This document shows positions 59,145 to 64,000 of a stretch of DNA of 64,000 bases, in pieces. Under the pieces are notes generated by a model that saw only the letters and a program-made list of their open reading frames with translations, was not told the origin of the DNA and did not search any database. This stretch comes from Omphiscola glabra (taxonomy: Eukaryota > Mollusca > Gastropoda > Lymnaeidae). Each line of letters opens with the position of its first letter. Positions within the stretch are counted from its first letter, which is position 1. Both the position numbers and the translations under genes were made by a program. The stretch spans positions 9,010,488 to 9,074,487 of the forward strand of contig OZ024806.1 in the NCBI GenBank assembly GCA_964017045.1. Direction: 5' to 3'.

Positions 59145-61384
59145 GTCTGTCTCTCTGTCCATAGGCTATATCTATCTATCTTTCTCTCTTTTTACTCCTC
59201 ACAAATTTCTTTAGTAGCATGGGGCTACGCTATTTTTTATTATCTTATTTATAAACATGTGTTGTCAGAAAATGAAAGAGGCTGAAGAAAAAGACACACG
59301 TAAGAATGAAAAAGAAAAACGTTTAGCTGAGGGAGGAAGCGAGAGGCCATCGTTGGTAAGCATGTGAGCACAAGACCATTGTCATCTGAGTTATAGCCTA
59401 TTTTGCCCGCGGGAAACTGCACGCATGAGAAATGTGTGGGGAAATATTTACGATTTTAAATTTTTTTAATATATGTATATGTTTATTTATAATACAAAGG
59501 AAACAGAAATGATTATTAAAAAAAATCTTTAAATGAATTTGTTTACAAACCAAATTTAATTAATTTTTTTCAAAGAAACAATTGATTCGTTTCTCCCTGT
59601 TATACTTTTAATTCCCTTTTTTTTTGAGATTTTAATACTTATTTATTCGTTACTCCTTTTTTTTTTGTTCGCCTTTCATTTGAGATTTTTAATAACAAAC
59701 TAATTAGTTGGCGATATAACGACAGATGCTGTGTTAATCTTGTATATTAATTTCCGTCGACAGTCTAACAAAAGTCAGGCAGAAATACACAAGATCAACA
59801 ACGGAAATGGTAAATAAAAAATATTAATAATTTAAAAAAATTAATGATGATTTAAAAATAAACAGAAAGAGATATTTTTTTCAGAATATGAGAGATGGGT
59901 TCAATGTAAATACTTGTAGAAATAAGACTTTTATCCCTAGTTTAAAACCATGCACTTAACTACTATTGATCATCGATTTACAGCGCCACCAAATGCTGGT
60001 GCACGTGACAGTCAAAATGTGAAGGCCATTGGCGGTAAGAAGGCTGCAGCGAGTCTTCTATTATGTGGTAAATAGCTTTTCATTGTTTTCACTTTCATTG
60101 ATGCGCATGCGTACAACCTTTGAAACATTTTAAAAGTTAGTGTGTAAATTACATTGTAATTCAATTAGTACAAGATTCTAAGCCTAAATTCAAAAAAAAA
60201 AAAAAAAAAGTTAAATAAAATTTTATATCTTAAGATTTTAGTCTTTAAGAAAATGATTTGTTTTTAAAATCTAATTCCATAATGACGTATTGTCTAATAA
60301 TAATATATCGTATTTGAACATTATCTTAAAATATTTTATTTATTCAATTTTGTTTTCTAAAGATAACGGGGATGTGTAGCAAATAATTAGTAGTTGAACT
60401 TTTAAATGATTTGATTTTTTCATCTTGTTAAAGTTTAAATTCTTTTTTTCTGACCTGATCAGGTACACATGAAACCCAGGTGTCAGAAGGAGGAGAAGCA
60501 GATCTACAAGAATATTTTGTTGGCTGTAAGAAGAATCCAGGTCACGAACAGTTTGTACCTGTCAAAGACTTTAACGAGGCGCGCCTGCCGAAAGTTTACC
60601 ATGACAACGGCATAGCCGAGCTGATCATAGCCACCGCTGACCTGACTGTCCGCGTGGATGTGAAAAAGACGAGTCCGAAGAGACCACAGTTCTGGCCGAA
60701 GACCCATGTCCCGTACAGTTTTTATAACGTGGGTGAAAGCGGCGCCATGAGGGCAGGGACGGGGGTGGTGTGGCGAGTTGACAAGGGGGCACAGAAGAAG
60801 GAACCTTGCGAATGTCTCAGGTGTCGACAATCAAACACGCCCAGCAAAGTGTGTGGGAAGGTGAGGATGCACACGTCTGCGCAGTTGGTCTTCGATGACC
60901 TGGAGGCGAAGCACACCACTTGCAGATTGTTCTATGACGGACCAGACAGTCCTCTGGTCACCCTCGATGGCTGGACGGCGGTGAAGGTCAACAATGCGGA
61001 GGACAGGTGTTGGTTGGAATGCGTTACGTGTAACGTTGCGTTACTCAATAAACTGGAAAAGATGGTGAAACACTGGAGCGTACAACGGTATAAGATAAAC
61101 AAAAAATACAAGATTTCTGGAGATGAGGACAATTTGATTTTCATAGTGTCCCATCCACATGGGTGTCCTAAGGGGGTATCTGTAGGACGCCTGGTAAACA
61201 GATACGTGATGGGGGCGGTAAGATCACGTACACGTACACAGCTTGTACATGTCCAGGCAGCAGTGGGGCATATGTAAACTCACTGCGCTACAATAGTGGG
61301 GAGAATTATGACCGCCATATCCACTCTGGAGTCAACTTCGAGGGAACAAACTTTAGTGGCGCTGGTCGGGACACGTGCAAATAG
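50231..61384 (+). CDS. coiled-coil exon-array protein with C-terminal trypsin-like (PA clan) domain, 12 exons, frame broken near the end
   Basis: The ATG is at 50251, 20 bp after an acceptor. Coding exons are 50251-50304, 50596-50661, 53814-53879, 55586-55651, 56386-56457, 57050-57109, 57511-57576, 58967-59032, 59269-59355, 59764-59809, 59984-60034 and 60463-61384. Exons 2, 3, 4, 7 and 8 are each exactly 66 nt and phase 0. They encode one 22-residue charged helical unit with the theme MKxKFLxEExKxxxLW; exons 5, 6 and 9 are variants. The last exon encodes a PA-clan-like domain: AGTGVVW (residues 331-337), TSAQLVF (Gln374 where His is expected), EDRCWLECV (Asp414), SHPHGCPKGVSVG (463-475), then CPGSSGAYV. 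A one-base loss in the G run at 61211-61215 separates this last motif: the literal frame stops at 61275-61277, while the homologous frame runs to TAG at 61382-61384. AATAAA follows at 61400. The family is unnamed to me; role unknown. Confidence 0.75.
50713..51170 (+). repeat. dispersed repeat copy B2
   Basis: It matches 21855-22347 from TATAGCCCTACAAACATTGG to the 15-bp units and ACACCAGAAG, with scattered differences. It lies in intron 2 of the coiled-coil/protease gene. Confidence 0.8.
51830..52388. repeat. 22-bp minisatellite, about 25 copies
   Basis: Units read CATCCTATATCACACCCAAT plus GA, with more variation at the left edge (51830-51950). Intronic. Confidence 0.93.
52425..52700. repeat. 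52-bp and shorter pyrimidine-rich tandem repeats
   Basis: Units carry CTTCTTCATATCTCGTCCC and CTTCTCTTCCTACATTACAT blocks. The array directly follows the 22-bp array and ends in poly-C near 52742. Open frames through it are repeat products. Confidence 0.85.
52831..53037 (-). repeat. dispersed repeat copy A, inverted
   Basis: Reverse complement of 541-748, from CGCCATTCGCACCCGGGT to TGGTACCCGGGTA. Confidence 0.7.
53332..53521 (-). mobile_element. LINE 3' fragment nested in another dispersed repeat
   Basis: It is the reverse complement of the last coding and 3' UTR part of the LINE at 45375-46106 (for example CTTGAAGCTTTCGATCGTTG), including the CCAGAA-type terminus expanded to GGTTCTGGTTCTGG. 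The flanks CGTCAACCTATC and CTGAAACTTGGTACATAG are contiguous in a related sequence at about 19482-19515, so the fragment interrupts that older repeat. Confidence 0.8.
54253..54450 (-). mobile_element. SPIN/URR1-like hAT MITE, copy 4, in intron 3 of the coiled-coil/protease gene
   Basis: The ends are CAGTGGTTCTCAACCTTC and GGTTGAGAACCGCTG, with GGGTCGCGACCC near the right end. The flanks GTATAGAG and GAATAGAA match at six of eight positions. Confidence 0.88.
57245..57370 (-). repeat. dispersed repeat B, short inverted fragment
   Basis: Words such as GCGCAAAATATAAT and CAACTGCGTTTGGCGCGTAA are reverse complements of parts of 50940-51060. Intronic, just upstream of unit exon 7. Confidence 0.55.
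57474..57617 (+). repeat. 144-bp duplicated exon cassette, copy 1
   Basis: It contains the 66-nt unit exon 57511-57576 plus 37 bp upstream and 41 bp downstream. Copy 2 is at 58930-59073, offset by exactly 1456 bp. The exon and acceptor are identical; only a few intronic bases differ. Copy 1 has donor GTAAGT, copy 2 GTAACG. Confidence 0.93.
57647..57990. mobile_element. possible hAT-like MITE between the duplicated exons
   Basis: Inverted ends of the GGCCGTGCCGTCTTAA / TAAAGACGGCCCTGG type bound about 345 bp of non-coding sequence. A CAGGGCCGTCTTC half-end also occurs at about 8708. No clean target duplication. Confidence 0.5.
58108..58556. repeat. 30-bp minisatellite, 15 copies, nearly perfect
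   Basis: Units contain AACACAAACCATTCGTTCAC followed by ACCAGTGCTC, with only a handful of substitutions. The multiple-of-three period keeps several frames open on both strands. It lies in the intron between the duplicated unit exons. Confidence 0.95.
58930..59073 (+). repeat. 144-bp duplicated exon cassette, copy 2
   Basis: Second copy of 57474-57617 carrying the unit exon 58967-59032, with a weaker donor (GTAACG). A CT microsatellite follows at 59116-59140. Confidence 0.93.
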
Positions 61385-61674
61385 CGAAAATGTCTACAAA
61401 ATAAACGTTTATAATATCTCTTATATATAGTTTGCTTCTGGTGTGCCCTGCTTCCTATTCACAACCAGTCCCCTCTTACTAAACATGTTTTATATTAAAA
61501 GCACCGAAAAAAGGGGGGGGGGGTAAAAGCTGTCACGCAGCGAGCGTCATGGGCGACGGTGGAACTCAGGTAAAAAGGTTACATTTGTTTCTTTAGGACG
61601 AGGCTAATTACTAATATTATATTAAGCAATAAAAAGCCATAGGTATGGCGTAGGACTGTCTGTATGCCTATTTT

Positions 61675-62022
61675 TAAAAGGCTGGCAGATAGTGAGTAGG
61701 ACGGTCTTTAAAAGGCTGGCAGGTAGTGAGTAGGACTGTCTTTAAAAGGCTGACAGGTAGTGAGTAGGACTGTCTTTAAAAGGCTGACAGGTAGTGAGTA
61801 GGACTGTCTTTAAAAGGCTGGCAGGTAGTGAGTAGGACTGTCTTTAAAAGGGTGGCAGGTAGTGAGTAGGACTGTCTTTAAAAGGCTGACAGGTAGTGAG
61901 TAGGACTGTCTTTAAAAGGCTGGCAGGTAGTGAGTAGGACTGTCTTTAAAAGGCTGGCAGGTAGTGAGTAGGACTGTCTTTAAAAGGCTGGCAGGTAGCG
62001 AGTAGGACTGTCTTTAAAAGCC
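61675..62022. repeat. 35-bp minisatellite, 10 copies
   Basis: Units run TAAAAGGCTGGCAGGTAGTG then AGTAGGACTGTCTTT, with few changes. The array starts about 290 bp after the end of the coiled-coil/protease gene. Confidence 0.94.
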
Positions 62023-62806
62023 GGCAAATATTATAGAAAATGAGACGTTAACTCTATTTTTTTTAAACACTTGGGACCATCGGGTATTTTCCCCGGACCG
62101 GTGTCAAAAACAAAACAAAAACAAAAACTGCACCTGGCTAAACACTTACTTATAATATTTCATACATTTATATAACTTTATATCAGCTGTTGATTGATGT
62201 AATCTACAACAACCTCTACCACGCCCCCCCCCCTTTTCATTAAAACGCCAGATTGACATCTCTCCATCTACAGTCCCCCCCCCCCCCCCCCCACGTACTT
62301 TAACACTCTTGTCATTAAAAAAAAAAGGACAATATACGAGGGACTGCGCTCAATCCATGCTGAGTAAATAAGCTAAAGAGACACAAACAATTTGTGTAAG
62401 TAAAACAATGTAGGTTATTAGTATTAGCTTAAATTATCGATTGGATACAATATACAAATTCAAACGTGTGGTAAATGCCTTCATCGGTACAATTTGTACT
62501 ACAAACAAACAAAAACATTCATATAATTAAGGCAAATTTTTTGGAGGGATATGCCCTGACGTCATTTGCGTGTTTTGTCCCAGGTTCCGATAGGGTCAAA
62601 ACCCAGGTTAGGGATACGTTTAGCGTTCAGGTTAGGTTTAGGGATAGAATTAGGGTTCAGGTTAGGTTTAGGGACACATTTAGGACATAAGTTTGTGGGT
62701 CGCAGTAACCAAGATGGCGGCCGCGGTACTATCTCTCCAAATTTACCTAATTTATAAATTAAATGAGCATAATATTTGTACATTCCACATATACCTAAAA
62801 TGAAAG

Positions 62807-62959
62807 CAGAGGCGTAACTGGGTTTTTGGCTACCTTGGCTAATTTATTTTTTAAATAATAAAAATTTAAAAATTAGAGATTTAGCGACGCCCTTTTGAAC
62901 TGGCGCAGGCCAGCGCCCTTGGCAACTGCCCCCAATGCCAAGCCGTTGTTACGCCTCTG
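62807..62959. mobile_element. hAT-type MITE with CAGAGGCGTAAC ends
   Basis: The ends CAGAGGCGTAAC and GTTACGCCTCTG are perfect inverted repeats. A perfect 8-bp duplication, AATGAAAG, lies at 62799-62806 and 62960-62967. The 153-bp interior is non-coding. Confidence 0.9.
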
Positions 62960-64000
62960 AATGAAAGTGAAGAATAAGTATGGGTACAACTGTATTCAAA
63001 CCTCTTATATTCAGTTAAGCAAATAAGCAATTATATAAAGCTGTTTGTTTTGTTTTTTGCGTGCGCATACTTTTCTTTTGTTAAAATTGTGTAGATTTTT
63101 ATTTGATTAAACAAAAAAGTATTTATTTAATGAATAAAAATATGTTGTATTTGCACCAGTTTCTTCGATCACATTTAAAAATAGTTTTTTTGAGTGTTGC
63201 ATTGGATGAAAACTAAGAACATTTTTTATCATTAAATATATATATATATATATATATATTCTTTTACTTTTTATTACTCTTTGTGGCCAACGCTTTCCAC
63301 CAAGCGTTCGCTCTTTTGGTTCGCTCTTTTTGTTCGCTCTTTTTGGTTCGCTATTTTGTTTCGTGTTCTTTTTCAGGTTTCTCCACCTTACGCAAGCTTC
63401 TTTCTTGGCAGGGCAAAAACCCATGATAAAGAGGTCATACAATTGTCTGAATTACTCAGCATCAACAATTTCTTGTAAAAAAAAAAATGTACAACCCAGG
63501 TGTGTTGTATATGTTGCTTGAATGACACCTAAATGCAGAGCAAAACTATCCCGCTTAAAACTATCAACTGGCGGGCAGAAAGTTTGCATAAAAAGAGTTA
63601 CTGTGGGAAATCGACCTAAACTCATTCATGGGAAACACTTATCTCGCTTAAAAATGAATCTTGTCTTCGGGCGCCGCCAAACACTCTAGCTAAGCCTCGG
63701 AACAGGACAGTCATAAATCTAACTACACTGTCACTGAAGCTCTTGGAAGTTCGTCCGTTTATTTGTACAACACAATTTTAAATACCCGGGTTACACGTGT
63801 TAGTGTCAACACGATTCTGTCAACGTTCAGTCAAATTATTGTTTTCTTAGCCATAAAATTAATGTGTGACTTTGTCCCCCAACTCAAATATAAAAGATGT
63901 GTTGGGGAAGTATCAGGTAGTTTGGTCCTCAAAATCAATAGATCCGTATCAATACGATCCTGGCCATAAAAGAAAACCAGCGATATAATGTTAGAACAAT

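Larger units (their letters stand above)
61385..64000. other. 3' flank of the coiled-coil/protease gene, repeats only
   Basis: AATAAA at 61400-61405 is the likely polyadenylation signal. Beyond it lie a 35-bp array, poly-C near 62226 and 62275-62292, three diverged roughly 30-bp units rich in GGTTAGG at 62603-62690, a MITE at 62807-62959, (TA)n at 63236-63259 and short TTCGCTCTTTTTG repeats at 63300-63360. I see no gene in 62026-64000. Confidence 0.6.

Noticed and set aside
61218..61241. 24-bp GT-AG intron that might explain the frame break
   Set aside because: It is far below usual intron size, and because 24 is a multiple of three it keeps the same frame and does not restore the serine motif.
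62603..62690. Telomere-like GGTTAGG-rich sequence
   Set aside because: The units are about 30 bp and irregular, not a TTAGGG array, so this is not evidence of a chromosome end.

Overview
The window looks like nuclear DNA of a gastropod mollusc, most likely a freshwater pulmonate snail. It is AT-rich, with GT-AG introns and short exons, a high density of short DNA transposons and minisatellites, and no bacterial-style operons. Four copies of a roughly 190-200 bp hAT element have the terminal sequence of the SPIN/URR1 family. From memory, SPIN elements were reported from the pond snail Lymnaea stagnalis, so the lineage guess is moderate and the species is not determined. All gene models were built by hand from splice sites, reading phase and protein motifs; no alignment or database search was run.

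Layout. 1-17794 has no host gene that I can support. It holds a Tigger/pogo remnant, a LINE tail, MITEs, a SINE copy and a dense run of tandem arrays. 17795-20179 (+) is a two-exon FAM167 (DIORA-1) family gene, with the conserved C-terminal domain behind a long lineage-specific N-terminus. 20180-28296 is repeats, including an 18-copy 46-bp array. 28297-30330 (-) is a four-exon gene for a 213-residue protein with a Pipsqueak-type and a CENP-B-type helix-turn-helix but no transposase catalytic domain. 30331-36561 is AT-rich intergenic DNA with one 23-bp array. 36562-47915 (-) is a complete 13-exon gene for a 691-residue type I transmembrane carboxylesterase of the cholinesterase/neuroligin superfamily with an intact Ser-Glu-His triad. 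Its introns hold a piggyBac-like MITE, a SINE, two LINE fragments, a SPIN-like element and a foldback repeat.

48085-61384 (+), divergent from the esterase, is the most unusual locus. A series of mostly 66-nt, phase 0 exons each encodes one roughly 22-residue lysine-rich coiled-coil unit. They are spliced to a large last exon encoding a trypsin-like (PA clan) domain. One unit exon is duplicated almost perfectly. The protease-like domain has Gln where the catalytic His is expected, and a one-base frame break lies just before the nucleophile-serine motif. 61385-64000 holds a 35-bp array, a hAT MITE and simple repeats.

The four genes share no obvious pathway. The only mechanistic link I see is the divergent arrangement of the esterase and coiled-coil/protease genes around a short intergenic segment containing a perfect GTCACGTGAC box.
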